From Psychrobacter arenosus (GTDB lineage Bacteria > Pseudomonadota > Gammaproteobacteria > Pseudomonadales > Moraxellaceae), in contig NZ_LR884459.1 of NCBI RefSeq assembly GCF_904848165.1, forward strand, positions 1,860,001 through 1,924,000: a stretch of DNA of 64,000 nucleotides. Reading direction: 5' to 3'. The notes below the pieces were generated by a model. The model ran no database searches. It was not told where the DNA came from and worked only from the letters and a program-made list of their open reading frames with translations. Below are positions 8,798 through 18,059 of this stretch, in pieces. How positions within the stretch are numbered: the stretch's first letter is position 1; each line of letters opens with the position of its first letter. The translations under genes and the position numbers were made by a program.

Positions 8798-9889
8798 TTA
8801 ATCCGCGTAGATAGCCTGTAAGATTTCTTGAGCGCCTTTATCTAACAACTCCTGAGCGACGGCAATACCTAAGTCATTCGCCAATTGCTCATTCTGTGTT
8901 TGTATGTCTGCCGCAGCATCTGCATTGGCTACTAAAGTGATGCGCTTTTCAGCTTTTAGTAATAGGCTACCATCGGTTTTGCCCACGCGGCCGCGCAACC
9001 ACAATTCATTGGTCGCACTATCAAATACGGCATAAGCGGCGATAGGCACTTGGCAACCGCCCTCAAGATGACGGTTCAGCGCGCGCTCTGCAATCAGACG
9101 CAGACGGGCTTCATTATCATTTAACGGTGCCAGTAACGCCAATACTTCAGGGTCATTATCCCGACATTCAATGGCTAGCGCCCCTTGGCCCACAGCTGGC
9201 AAGCTGATGTCAATATCTAGCTCGCTACGAATACGCTCATCTAGACCAATACGCTGTAAGCCACTGGTCGCTAAGATAATAGCATCGTACTCGCCCGCAT
9301 CTAGCTTGCCCAAACGGGTACCCACGTTACCCCTCAAGGTTTTAATCACTAGGTCTGGGCGATGCGCTTTTAATTGGCACTCGCGGCGTAGACTGGAGGT
9401 GCCAACCACGGCACCCTGAGGCAGCTCTTCTAATGACGTATAAGTATTAGAGACAAAGGCATCGGTCGGAGCGGCGCGCTCACAATACGCCCCTAGCACT
9501 AAACCTGCGGGCAATAGCATAGGCACGTCTTTTAACGAGTGCACAGCGATATCGGCTTCTTTATCATACATAGCTTGTTCCAGTTCTTTGACAAACAAGC
9601 CCTTACCGCCAATCTTAGCCAATGGGGTGTCTAAGATTTTATCGCCTTTCGTGACTATCTTAAGCAGATTAATCGTCAAGTCTGGATACAGAGCAGTTAA
9701 ACGATCTTTGATATGCTCAGCCTGCCAAAGCGCTAGAGGGCTCTGCCGCGTTGCAATATTCAACGTGGTCAAAGTGGTGGCTTGAGCGCTCGGCGCAGTA
9801 GTCGGGGTAGAAGACAGGGGGCTAAACTCAGAATCGGTCATAGAACTCATTACATCCATAATAATCTCATCAGGGCTGATAGCTACCAT
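8798..9889 (-). CDS. hemC: Porphobilinogen deaminase (hydroxymethylbilane synthase)
   Basis: Joins four porphobilinogens into hydroxymethylbilane. Family motifs are [16 protein letters not shown] (about 42-57), AVHSLKDVP (116-124), the Arg-rich GTSSLRR (163-169), and [12 protein letters not shown], where Cys279 would carry the dipyrromethane cofactor. The protein core begins at about residue 42, so the first 40 residues are extra. Met11 (ATG at 9859, with GAG upstream) and Met17 are equally possible starts. It is the first gene of hemCDX. In Pseudomonas the upstream neighbour is algR, but here a TnpB element lies between them. Confidence 0.95.
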   Translation of the reverse strand: MVAISPDEIIMDVMSSMTDSEFSPLSSTPTTAPSAQATTLTTLNIATRQSPLALWQAEHIKDRLTALYPDLTINLLKIVTKGDKILDTPLAKIGGKGLFVKELEQAMYDKEADIAVHSLKDVPMLLPAGLVLGAYCERAAPTDAFVSNTYTSLEELPQGAVVGTSSLRRECQLKAHRPDLVIKTLRGNVGTRLGKLDAGEYDAIILATSGLQRIGLDERIRSELDIDISLPAVGQGALAIECRDNDPEVLALLAPLNDNEARLRLIAERALNRHLEGGCQVPIAAYAVFDSATNELWLRGRVGKTDGSLLLKAEKRITLVANADAAADIQTQNEQLANDLGIAVAQELLDKGAQEILQAIYAD

Positions 9890-9942
9890 TAAATAGGCGC
9901 AGCCAGGGACAGCAAGTCCGCTTATCTGATGATTACAAAGAC

Positions 9943-9978
9943 AAAAAAAACACCCCTATTTAATCATAAATAAGGGTG
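9943..9978 (-). terminator. Terminator between the TnpB element and hemC (minus strand)
   Basis: Read on the minus strand, a 12-bp stem CACCCTTATTTA/TAAATAGGGGTG (one mismatch) with a 4-nt loop is followed by eight Ts. It sits just upstream of hemC, so it would stop transcripts coming from algR or the TnpB element. Confidence 0.8.
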
Positions 9979-10149
9979 AGATGATATAAACGCAGCGTTA
10001 CTGCCCTAGCCAGCCTAAGTTTTTGACCGGCTCTCTAATAGGCTTTCGCGGTATAAATAAGGCATACCGCTAAGCCGTTATCATGGCGTCCAATAGTAGA
10101 AGTCCGTAAAAGAGCGGTCTGGTAAATCTAAAAACTTAAGCGGTGAATA

Positions 10150-10290
10150 TTGACTTCCTCCCCTCGCTAAACCGAGGGGATTCCTACAGCTAGACGGTCA
10201 AGCCCGACCGCAAGGATGTTCTTAGCAGCATTGATATCTCTATCATGCCATGTGCCACACTCATCACAAGTCCATCCTCTTATTCCAAGC
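10150..10290 (-). ncRNA. Probable omega RNA (reRNA) at tnpB 3' end
   Basis: In TnpB systems the guide RNA scaffold spans the 3' end of tnpB and the right-end hairpin, and the guide starts just beyond the element end. Here the hairpin CCCCTCGG/CCGAGGGG ends near 10150, and the first flanking bases on the minus strand, TATTCACCGCTTAAG, would be the guide. The 5' border is a guess from family size. It is not seen directly, only inferred from the architecture. Confidence 0.45.
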
Positions 10291-11273
10291 CCTGCTCTAC
10301 CTTTCGGACTACTGTCACTTATTTTATGGCAGCACGAGCAAGTTTGGGTAGTGTAACTCTCATTTACTATCTCAAGCTGACAACCTGCATACTTGCATTT
10401 ATATTCCAGTTGTCGTTTAAGCTCAAACCATCCTGCATCGTATGTCGATTTAGCTAGGTTGGTTTTTTTATTGGTAAATGAGCGAGATTTAACATCACCA
10501 ACCACAATTAAGCTGTTATCTTTAACAAGCTTGGTGGTGAATTTATGAATTAAATCTAATCTTGTATTTTTAATTTTGGCATGAATTGCTTTAACACGTT
10601 TTTTATTCTTAGCACGCTGGGCTACTGCTAATTTATTCGCCCACTTTTGCGTTTGCTTAATAGTTAGCTTGTCGCCATTTGAGGTAGTGGCAGACTCTTT
10701 TAAACCCAAGTCAATACCAACGCTGCCCTTACCACTTGCTTGTTTGGGGTAGTCTTTAACAGTAATACACGCATACCAACGATTACGACTATCTTGTACT
10801 ATCTCAAGCGTGTTAATTTGATACAGGCTTAGGTTGTAGCTATCGAATACATCTATGATGAGCTTTTGACCTTTAGACAGTGATAATTGAAGGGTTGATT
10901 TAAGTGCTTTCTTTCCCGTTTGTCTTGTGCTTAGGTATTTGATAGCAGATTTTTTAAAAGGTATCCATCCCAATGATTTACGCTTGGCATCAGCTCTATT
11001 GGTACGCCAGTTAAGTTTGGCTTTTTTAAATTGTTTACGTGATTTAGCGTGTGTCTCATTGATAGCTTGTAAGGTCTGACTGTGCAATCCTAAATACTCA
11101 CCACTACCTTTGGTGTACTGATTTAAATCATAAGCACTGAAGAACTTACCAGTGCGTCTTAAATGCTCAAAACTTAACGCATTAACATAGTTCCACGCAT
11201 AATTCACTGAACCGCTTAGACGATTCAGCTCTTTTATGTGCTTATCTTTAATGCGTAGTTTGAGTGTTTTCAT
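10167..11273 (-). CDS. tnpB: RNA-guided endonuclease TnpB (OrfB family)
   Basis: A 368-residue TnpB, full length for the family. The N-terminal wedge/REC part contains the typical KTLKLRIKD start and YAWNYVNAL. The split RuvC domain has GSVGIDLGLKES with Asp188. The zinc finger uses C312/C315 and C336/C339, and the last acidic site is WHDRDINAAKNIL (Asp344/346). The RuvC-II position, normally VxEDL, reads VVGDV (Gly259-Asp260), so the canonical glutamate is missing. A glutamate in NESYTTQTC (Glu305) lies where TnpBs with rearranged active sites carry one. Activity cannot be decided from sequence. The start ATG has no clear ribosome binding site. Confidence 0.92.
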   Translation of the reverse strand: MKTLKLRIKDKHIKELNRLSGSVNYAWNYVNALSFEHLRRTGKFFSAYDLNQYTKGSGEYLGLHSQTLQAINETHAKSRKQFKKAKLNWRTNRADAKRKSLGWIPFKKSAIKYLSTRQTGKKALKSTLQLSLSKGQKLIIDVFDSYNLSLYQINTLEIVQDSRNRWYACITVKDYPKQASGKGSVGIDLGLKESATTSNGDKLTIKQTQKWANKLAVAQRAKNKKRVKAIHAKIKNTRLDLIHKFTTKLVKDNSLIVVGDVKSRSFTNKKTNLAKSTYDAGWFELKRQLEYKCKYAGCQLEIVNESYTTQTCSCCHKISDSSPKGRAGLGIRGWTCDECGTWHDRDINAAKNILAVGLDRLAVGIPSV

Positions 11274-11337
11274 ATATTCAGTATGGCAAGATTAATTTTA
11301 GCTTACTACCCTTTAACTGCTTCTTACGACAGTGTGT

Positions 11338-11381
11338 GTCGCCTTATATCCACCCCCTGAAGTGGGTGGTTTTACGGCGAC
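11338..11381 (-). repeat. Left-end hairpin of the TnpB element
   Basis: A 44-nt imperfect palindrome with outer arms GTCGCC/GGCGAC, inner arms CCACCC/GGGTGG and an asymmetric bulge (gtaaaa versus atataa). Such subterminal structures are bound by the Y1 transposase TnpA, which is absent here. Confidence 0.75.
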
Positions 11382-11490
11382 TGGTGATAAAAAGTAAGTA
11401 AAATAAGTCGTAAAGTTATCGCTATTTAAAAGAGCTTAGCCACCGCTGCTGTCCATCAAGCACCCTATATTATGGGCTACATACCATAGG

Positions 11491-12231
11491 CTACATATTT
11501 TGTATCTTATCCCGCAGTACTGGCAAATGGCGACGGCTTACCGCAAGTGCCTCGTCAATACCCTTAAAGCGAACTTGATATTGTCCGGCATCGATTGCCT
11601 CTAATAAGTCAAGATAGTCCAAATTAATCAAAGCATTACGATGGACTCGGAACAACTCATTAGCAAACTCGGTCTCGAGCTCTTTAAGCGTTTCATCAAT
11701 CAATACTGTGCCTTCTTTATGACGGACTTTCACATACTTTTGGTCTGCTGTGAAATAATAGATGTCAGACAAAGGTATCAGCTCCACCCCACGGTGCGTA
11801 CGGGCAGCTATATGCTGACGACGCGGGGCACTGGCAGTAGGATCAGCTAATTTACGCAACTCATTCAATTGCGCGGCATTTAAGCTTTTCGCTTTGGCCA
11901 AGGCTTCTAATAGCTCATCTTTATTAGCAGGCTTGAGCAAGTAGCCGATAGCATGGGCTTTAAAGGCGGTAATCGCATAATGATCATAGGCCGTAACGAA
12001 AATAATGGCTGGCGGATGCTCTAGCTCATTCAGCGCTTGGGCACAGCGAACGCCGTCCATTTCAGGCATACGAATATCTAATAATATAACGTCAGGTTGG
12101 TATTGCTTGACCGCGGCAATAGCCTCAACACCGGTCATAGCTTGCGCCACTACCTCATGCTTTTCATCCTGTACTATCCTCACCAAACGCTCGCGCGCTA
12201 ATGGCTCGTCGTCACAAACCACAATTCGCAT
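11491..12231 (-). CDS. algR: LytTR response regulator AlgR
   Basis: Two-domain transcription regulator. The receiver domain (1-120) has the acidic pair Asp7/Asp8, phospho-acceptor Asp52 in LLDIRMPEMDG, and the switch lysine in KPANKDELLEAL. The LytTR DNA-binding domain (about 140-246) contains YFTADQKYVKVRHKEG and LFRVHRNALINLDYL. In Pseudomonas, AlgZ/AlgR control type IV pili, twitching and virulence functions, and pilBCD is also in this window, though far off. It is transcribed in the same direction as algZ but 434 bp from it, so it probably has its own promoter. Confidence 0.93.
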   Translation of the reverse strand: MRIVVCDDEPLARERLVRIVQDEKHEVVAQAMTGVEAIAAVKQYQPDVILLDIRMPEMDGVRCAQALNELEHPPAIIFVTAYDHYAITAFKAHAIGYLLKPANKDELLEALAKAKSLNAAQLNELRKLADPTASAPRRQHIAARTHRGVELIPLSDIYYFTADQKYVKVRHKEGTVLIDETLKELETEFANELFRVHRNALINLDYLDLLEAIDAGQYQVRFKGIDEALAVSRRHLPVLRDKIQNM

Positions 12232-12665
12232 GCAAAACTCCTTTTAGTATCTAGCAATAACATTTTACTTTTGTCACATATTATCACGATTTTAGTGTCA
12301 ACACAGTGAATTTGCATGCTACAAACTATTGATTATTGTCGATTATTACCAAGTAATACCTCAGTATCTTATTACTGTAGGTAAAAACCAAATAGACCAG
12401 CATTACCTCAGACCATTTATGACATGGACTGTATAGATACTAGCAACTCCTAGATAAAGCAAATATTATGCCAATAATAGCTATCAACATAGTTCTATCA
12501 TTATCAAAGATAATCATGGCTTGGGTTAACAGATTCTACAGAGCTACTATAAAAGTGAACTAAAATCACCTTCAAGGTGACTAAAGTCGCACAGTATAAG
12601 CCGGATAGCTGGCTGCGTTTATTCATTTTAGTGATAGCTATAAGCTTTAAAGTAGAGATAGGCGA
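12232..12665. other. 434-bp spacer between algZ and algR
   Basis: No ORF or RNA gene is recognised. The sequence is AT-rich and is expected to carry the algR promoter on the minus strand. In Pseudomonas these two genes are close together, so the long gap is unusual. No insertion sequence remnant is visible. Confidence 0.5.
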
Positions 12666-13832
12666 CTATAGATCGGCATCTAATAAACCGGCGTCATGGA
12701 GAGGATAATTAATAGTGGTTTCAACATATTGTTGGGTAACTTCGCTATGAATATAAGCACTAGGACCAAAATTACGTTGTAGCCGCTGGGTTTGAGTATT
12801 AAAACTAATTTGCCGACGCAGCTCTTGTTTAGTGAATAAGGTTTTCGTAGGTAAAGTCACCAACACTATAATATTGACCTGATGCTGATGCCAAGTCACG
12901 TTAATGCTTATATAAATCATTTCTGTCGTTAGCTCGACCACGTTGATCAGCATTTGTTCGATGACACTCTGTAAGGTTAAGGCAGTAATCACCATATCGT
13001 AAACGGTATCATCATCGGGCACTTGCCAATCGACTTGCAACTTGCCTGCTAAGCGAAACGACTCTATAGCCAAATAGTGCTGACAAAGCGCCAACTCTTC
13101 CTCAAAGCTCACTTCTTTTAAATCGTTAAAGCTAGCACGAAATAGGGCTGAAACGTGGTGCAACAGCTCAGAAGCTTTATTGGGATCAGACTCAACTAAC
13201 GACACTAGGGTATTAATGGTATTGAAAAAGAAATGCGGAGCAATGCGGGCTTTAATGAGATTATTTTGTACCGCCAACTCTTTATCAAACGCCGCTTTTA
13301 AAGACTTGATATCTCGATATTGCCGCACAAAGTACAGTAAAAAGACGAAGGCAAACCCACCGGTTACTAAACCTGAGAGCAGCATTTCTACTACCAGCTG
13401 CGCACTCGAATAGGTCGACCAACCTAACCCCATTTCTACTAGCATAGTAATGAGCCTAGCTATGCCACCACACAGACTTAAGGTCGCCACCAAAGCACAA
13501 CTGGCAGTAAATTGAGACAGACGCTTTAAGACCGGACGCAGATAATCACTGATGAGTATGCCTGGTAAGACCGTTAATACGGTATAAATGACATTGATGG
13601 ACAGGCGCTGCAAAACCTCTTGCCAAGTGAACAAACTATACCGCGCTAAGATGGTCAAAAAAACAGCCCAGCAAAACCCGTACAGTATGCCTTGCCAAGG
13701 CGACCATAAGTGGATGAGTTTGGGCACAAAAAACTCTAAACGCTCGGCTAGTAAGGTAGCCTCATCGTTTGCTATACTGCCCTTATCCTCATGACCTAAT
13801 TTAGACCAATATGACTGCCACCGATTCTTCAA
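12666..13832 (-). CDS. algZ: Sensor histidine kinase AlgZ/FimS-like (His_kinase family, degenerate ATPase)
   Basis: Partner of AlgR. Four predicted transmembrane helices (about 45-65, 79-97, 111-132, 146-169) precede a LytS-type dimerisation region whose phospho-acceptor is His200 in [16 protein letters not shown]. The C-terminal ATPase part keeps length but not motifs: where LytS kinases have LVENAIKHG the sequence is [11 protein letters not shown], and no DxGxG loop is visible. P. aeruginosa AlgZ is also known as an atypical kinase. The ATG at 13832 lies inside the 5' end of divergent argH (13811), so the two starts overlap by 22 bp unless argH begins later. Confidence 0.85.
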   Translation of the reverse strand: MKNRWQSYWSKLGHEDKGSIANDEATLLAERLEFFVPKLIHLWSPWQGILYGFCWAVFLTILARYSLFTWQEVLQRLSINVIYTVLTVLPGILISDYLRPVLKRLSQFTASCALVATLSLCGGIARLITMLVEMGLGWSTYSSAQLVVEMLLSGLVTGGFAFVFLLYFVRQYRDIKSLKAAFDKELAVQNNLIKARIAPHFFFNTINTLVSLVESDPNKASELLHHVSALFRASFNDLKEVSFEEELALCQHYLAIESFRLAGKLQVDWQVPDDDTVYDMVITALTLQSVIEQMLINVVELTTEMIYISINVTWHQHQVNIIVLVTLPTKTLFTKQELRRQISFNTQTQRLQRNFGPSAYIHSEVTQQYVETTINYPLHDAGLLDADL

Positions 13833-15289
13833 ATAATACCCATCCTAACTCATTTGACCCCGCATCTAGTGATGATTCTACCACATCCACTGCCCCTGGC
13901 CAGCAGATGTGGGGCGGCCGTTTTAGCGAGGCCACTGACAGTTTTGTAGCCGCATTTACCGCCTCTGTCGGCTTTGACCAACGCTTTGCCCGTCAAGACA
14001 TTCAAGGCTCCATCGCGCATGCCACTATGCTTGGGCGCTGTGACATCTTAACCGGCGCTGAAGTAGCCACGATTATCGAAGGTCTCAAGCAAGTCCAACA
14101 AGAGATTGATAACGGTGAGTTCCAATGGTCAGTCGCGCTTGAAGACGTGCATATGAACGTTGAATCGCGCTTAACCGATATCATTGGTACGGTGGGTAAA
14201 AAACTGCATACCGGCCGTAGCCGTAATGACCAAGTGGCGACTGATATTCGCCTGTGGTTACGCGAAGAGACCGACAACATTGTTAATCTACTCGTGCGCT
14301 TGCAGTCAGGCTTATTGGATTTAGCTGAGCAGCATACTGACACGATTATGCCTGGCTTTACCCATTTGCAAACGGCGCAGCCGGTCAGCTTTGGTCACCA
14401 TGTGATGGCTTGGTTTGAGATGTTAAATCGCGATACCGAGCGTTTAATCGATGCGCGTCGCCGTATGAACCAAATGCCTTTAGGCAGTGCAGCGCTCGCT
14501 GGTACAACCTTCCCGATTGACCGTACTATCACCGCTGAGCTGTTAGGTTTTGAAGGCATCTGCCAAAACTCTTTGGATGCTGTCTCGGATCGTGATTTCG
14601 CTATTGAATTTACTTCAGCCGCGTCTATCTTAATGATGCACTTATCGCGTATGAGTGAAGAGATTATCTTATGGATGTCTGCCCAATTTAGCTTTGTGCA
14701 AATCCCCGATCGCTTTTGTACCGGCTCTTCTATCATGCCGCAAAAGAAAAACCCCGATGTGCCAGAATTGGTCCGTGGTAAAGCGGCGCGAGTCTTTGGT
14801 CAATTGATTACGTTACTAACGTTGATGAAAAACCAACCCTTAGCGTACAACAAAGACAACCAAGAAGATAAAGAGCCGCTATTTGATTGCGTGGATACCT
14901 TAACCGGGTCACTGCTCGCCTTTGCCGATATGCTGCCCAATATCATTCCTAATAAGGACAATATGCGCGCTGCTACTATGAAGGGCTATGCTACCGCCAC
15001 CGACCTAGCGGATTACCTAGTGCGTCGTGGTGTCGCTTTCCGTGATGCTCACGAAGTGGTAGGTAATGCCGTCGCTTTAGGTATCAGTGAAGGGGTGGAT
15101 CTTAGCGAATTGTCCTTGGCGCAACTGCAGCAATTTAGCGACGCTATTGGCGATGATGTCTTTGATTACCTGACTTTAGAAGGCTCGCTAGCTGCACGCG
15201 ATCATTTAGGCGGTACAGCACCTAATCAAGTCCGTAAAGCGGTGGCGACTGGGCGTGAGCGTTTGAAAAAATTCGCTCCGGCTCAATAG
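13811..15289 (+). CDS. argH: Argininosuccinate lyase
   Basis: Splits argininosuccinate into arginine and fumarate, the last step of arginine synthesis. The fumarase/ASL signature [12 protein letters not shown] is present, as are [12 protein letters not shown] and the conserved [16 protein letters not shown]. The canonical N-terminus is MWGGRF, found here at residue 33 (ATG at 13907). The 32 residues before it are Ser/Thr/Asp-rich and not family-like, so the real start may be 13907. That would also remove the overlap with algZ. The argH-algZ-algR order matches Pseudomonas. Confidence 0.95.
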   Translation: MTATDSSNNTHPNSFDPASSDDSTTSTAPGQQMWGGRFSEATDSFVAAFTASVGFDQRFARQDIQGSIAHATMLGRCDILTGAEVATIIEGLKQVQQEIDNGEFQWSVALEDVHMNVESRLTDIIGTVGKKLHTGRSRNDQVATDIRLWLREETDNIVNLLVRLQSGLLDLAEQHTDTIMPGFTHLQTAQPVSFGHHVMAWFEMLNRDTERLIDARRRMNQMPLGSAALAGTTFPIDRTITAELLGFEGICQNSLDAVSDRDFAIEFTSAASILMMHLSRMSEEIILWMSAQFSFVQIPDRFCTGSSIMPQKKNPDVPELVRGKAARVFGQLITLLTLMKNQPLAYNKDNQEDKEPLFDCVDTLTGSLLAFADMLPNIIPNKDNMRAATMKGYATATDLADYLVRRGVAFRDAHEVVGNAVALGISEGVDLSELSLAQLQQFSDAIGDDVFDYLTLEGSLAARDHLGGTAPNQVRKAVATGRERLKKFAPAQ

Positions 15290-15409
15290 CAATCCATTAC
15301 AGCCTTTAGCTAATTGTAAAAATTCGCGGGCAAACCTTATTCATTATAACGACTGATAACCTCTAGTAATGTTTGCCTGCTAGCATTAACCCGTATTAAG
15401 GAGCTCGAT

Positions 15410-15703
15410 ATGACTGCTACTTTTGACCCAAAAGCCAACTTGGTAATGTGCCGCAAATACCAAGAAGAATTGCCAAAGATGCCCTACCCGCCCTTCCCTA
15501 ATAAAGCCGGTGAAGAGCTACAAAATACGGTGTCTAAAAAAGCTTGGGATGAGTGGTTAGAGCATCAAACGATGCTGATTAATGAAAACCATTTAAGTAT
15601 GATGGACCCAGAAGCGAAGAAATTTCTGACCGAACAACGCAATAAGTTTTTGGACAATGCGGATTATGAGCGGCCACAAGGCTGGACCCCGCAAGCTAAA
15701 TAA
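15410..15703 (+). CDS. yggX: Probable Fe(II)-trafficking protein YggX
   Basis: A 97-residue protein of the YggX family, which protects iron-sulfur clusters from oxidation and may carry Fe(II). The N-terminal conserved cysteine is in [13 protein letters not shown], and the centre shows [24 protein letters not shown] with the highly conserved [23 protein letters not shown] lies 6 nt before the ATG, so the start is secure, although it gives about a dozen residues more than E. coli before the cysteine. A terminator follows. Confidence 0.95.
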   Translation: MTATFDPKANLVMCRKYQEELPKMPYPPFPNKAGEELQNTVSKKAWDEWLEHQTMLINENHLSMMDPEAKKFLTEQRNKFLDNADYERPQGWTPQAK

Positions 15704-15754
15704 ACCTTATTAGTTAGTAATGGTTTGCTATGAAACCCTAGCTGTAAAACTCTA

Positions 15755-15786
15755 CAAAACGCGCTTAATAGCGCGTTTTTTTATAC
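15755..15786 (+). terminator. Rho-independent terminator of yggX
   Basis: Stem AACGCGC/GCGCGTT with loop TTAATA and a run of seven Ts, 50 bp after the yggX stop. Confidence 0.85.
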
Positions 15787-16059
15787 CTGTTAATTCAGGA
15801 TTACGCCATTGGTTAATGAGCTGATTTTAATAAGCCAAGCGCGCTAAAAATATAAAAAATAACTTGCAAAGTGGCGTGCTTAAGATAAATTATAAACATT
15901 ATTTTAGGTTTTTAATTTTGAATTATTTCAGTAAGATAATAACGACTTTTTGCGTTTATTTTAATATCGCTGTGCTAAATGGACTAGCTGATAACTTATA
16001 GATTAGAACAACTATATTAGGGCATACCCTAACTTCTATCACCAAATTTAAGAGTGAAA
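15787..16059. other. AT-rich leader before the Hsp90-like gene
   Basis: Gene-free and strongly AT-rich. It probably contains the promoter of the Hsp90-like/TPR pair. AAGAG at about 16049 is the likely ribosome binding site. No clear heat-shock (sigma-32) promoter could be recognised by eye. Confidence 0.4.
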
Positions 16060-18000
16060 ATGTCAAATAATACTACTGCTTTACGCCAAGCAGGCGTGGA
16101 TCTCAATGGCCTAATGTCCGTATTAAGCCGCCACCTCTACTCTACCCCCACGGTAGCGCTGCGAGAGTTGGTGCAAAATGCCCATGACTCTATCGTGCGC
16201 CGCCGTCTGGAACAGCCCAGTTGGCAACAGCTAGCCCAAATCAATATTATCCCTGACGCTAAGCGCCAACAGCTGCATATTATCGACACAGGTGCAGGAC
16301 TGACTGAAGCAGAAATTCACCAATACTTAGCGACCGTGGGGGTCAGCTATACCCGGCAACTGCGCCAACAAGACGGTAGCGACTCTAACCAAGATCAAAC
16401 TGGGCTTATAGGCATGTTTGGGTTAGGCTTTTTATCCGCCTTTGTCTTGGCTAAACGGGTGACAGTATCCACCACCTCTTATCAATCCCCTACCGTGGGC
16501 TGCCGCTATGTTTCTAGCGACGCTGAACACTATGCGGTTTCCCATATCGACCCGCGACCGATTGGTACGGAGGTCGTGCTACAGCTTAACAATGAGTTTT
16601 ATGAGTTATTAGACCCCAAACATCTCCGCAAAGTGCTGTCTCATTACTGCGCGCTGTTGGTTGAGCCAATCTATGTATTCGATAGTCCTGAACATTATAA
16701 GGAAGCCAACCTCGAAACCGAGCCATTAACTCAAGATAAAGCCGCCGCTAAGCAAAATATCGCCATCAACGCTGAGCCGCCTCCTTGGCGCCGCACTAAT
16801 CCGCAAACCCTGCATCCGGCTACCGCTCGCAAACAAGCCTTGGCCTTTGCCAGTCGCTTTGAAAAGAACTTTGAGCCTCTTTGCACGCTACCCGTACACC
16901 CACAATCCGATAGCGATGCGCAAGGGCTGCTCTGGGTACAAGATGGGGCGACGTATGGTACCAGTGACAACCGCAACCTCTCAGTCTTTTTGCGCGGCAT
17001 GCTGCTGGATGATGATGCCCGAGATCTGCTGCCACACTGGGCGGGTTTTATTGGCGGAGTGATTGAGTCCCAGCAGCTCACCCCTACCGCCAGCCGAGAA
17101 GATTTACAACGTGACCAACAGTTTGAAAATACTCGCTTTGCGCTCACTGAGGCGTTAATCACAGGCCTCTCTAACGTGGCTAAAGAGCAGCCAGAAGCTT
17201 GGCGACGGGTATTAAGACGGCACAATGAAGCCCTGTTAGGGGCTGCTCTGTGTGATGATCGGTTGTTTTTATTATTAATGGACAGTTTGCATGTCTCGAC
17301 CTCGCAAGGCGATCTATTGCCGCAGCAACTCGTCTCTAAAGGCGCCGTGCATGTAGTACTAGACCAGAGCGCAGGCTTTGAAGATATGCTGTTTCGAGCG
17401 TTAGGTATCCCAGTCGCTCAGGGCAACCGCTATGCCGTAGTCCCCTTCCTACGCCGTTGGACCGATATGAAGGGCTTGCGACTGATTGAGCTGGGCACTA
17501 AATCCGGCAACCGACAGCTTTTTAAAGCCAAAGCCCTCTCAACGCAGCAGCAAGCGTGGCTACAACAGCACCTTTGCCATGATGAAAAACTTATCGCTGC
17601 CAGCTTTGCTCCCGCCAGCCTGCCCTTAATTGTGGTCGCCGATAGAGAGCAAGCGCTAAAGAAACGCTTGGCAGAAGACCAAAAAGATAAAAAAATATCC
17701 CTCGCGGCTCTGAGTCTGGCGCGGCATTTTACTGAGCAAATCGAAGCCGACCAGCCGGCCAAGCTTTATTTAAATGTTGATAATGCCGCAGTACTGGATT
17801 TATTAGCGGCTTTAGAGCAAGACAGCGCCGCCGCGTTAACCGCTGTCGGGTTACTGCGAGCTTTTAAAACCCTACTCGTCGTGCCCAATGGCCCTGAACA
17901 CAACACGGATAGATTACAACAAGCACTAGCCGATTTGGCCAGCAGTATTCAGCAGCTATTACCTAAGACAGTTGAACTCTCTAACCTGTCTGAAGATTAG
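16060..18000 (+). CDS. Hsp90-family (HtpG-like) ATPase
   Basis: A GHKL ATPase of the Hsp90 type, 646 residues. The nucleotide-binding N-domain shows all three Bergerat motifs: ELVQNAHDS (36-44, with the metal-binding Asn), DTGAG (76-80), and GMFGLGFLSAF (118-128), which parallels GQFGVGFYSAF of HtpG. The middle domain keeps TPTASREDLQ (about 340-350), with the arginine that contacts the ATP gamma-phosphate in Hsp90s. Sequence between and after these points differs strongly from housekeeping HtpG, so this is a divergent paralogue. GTG at 16054 is in frame, but ATG 16060 has the better spacing from AAGAG. It is followed 59 bp later by a TPR gene, probably as one operon. Confidence 0.88.
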   Translation: MSNNTTALRQAGVDLNGLMSVLSRHLYSTPTVALRELVQNAHDSIVRRRLEQPSWQQLAQINIIPDAKRQQLHIIDTGAGLTEAEIHQYLATVGVSYTRQLRQQDGSDSNQDQTGLIGMFGLGFLSAFVLAKRVTVSTTSYQSPTVGCRYVSSDAEHYAVSHIDPRPIGTEVVLQLNNEFYELLDPKHLRKVLSHYCALLVEPIYVFDSPEHYKEANLETEPLTQDKAAAKQNIAINAEPPPWRRTNPQTLHPATARKQALAFASRFEKNFEPLCTLPVHPQSDSDAQGLLWVQDGATYGTSDNRNLSVFLRGMLLDDDARDLLPHWAGFIGGVIESQQLTPTASREDLQRDQQFENTRFALTEALITGLSNVAKEQPEAWRRVLRRHNEALLGAALCDDRLFLLLMDSLHVSTSQGDLLPQQLVSKGAVHVVLDQSAGFEDMLFRALGIPVAQGNRYAVVPFLRRWTDMKGLRLIELGTKSGNRQLFKAKALSTQQQAWLQQHLCHDEKLIAASFAPASLPLIVVADREQALKKRLAEDQKDKKISLAALSLARHFTEQIEADQPAKLYLNVDNAAVLDLLAALEQDSAAALTAVGLLRAFKTLLVVPNGPEHNTDRLQQALADLASSIQQLLPKTVELSNLSED

Positions 18001-18059
18001 TAGTCGGCTATTTTTATTGCTCCTTACTCCTACTTTTAACGCTGTAACTAGGAAACATT

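Larger units (their letters stand above)
10150..11386 (-). mobile_element. IS200/IS605-superfamily element with tnpB only (IS1341 type)
   Basis: A single tnpB is flanked by hairpin ends rather than inverted terminal repeats, as in the IS605 superfamily. The left end (11338-11381) is a two-part hairpin: GTCGCC/GGCGAC outside and CCACCC/GGGTGG inside. The right end (about 10150-10175, minus strand) is the hairpin CCCCTCGGTTTAGCGAGGGG followed by AGGAAGTCAA, the usual right-end form of this group. No TnpA Y1 transposase is present, so it must be mobilised in trans or be immobile. A TTTAT sequence (11387-11391, minus strand) abuts the left end and could be the target motif. Exact borders are inferred. 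Confidence 0.8.

Noticed and set aside
10167..11490. A tnpA (Y1 transposase) partner for TnpB
   Set aside because: No frame with the HUH and Tyr motifs is present on either side, so the element is tnpB-only.
16060..18000. Housekeeping HtpG
   Set aside because: The ATPase motifs fit Hsp90, but most of the middle and C-terminal sequence does not match HtpG, so I call it only Hsp90-like.
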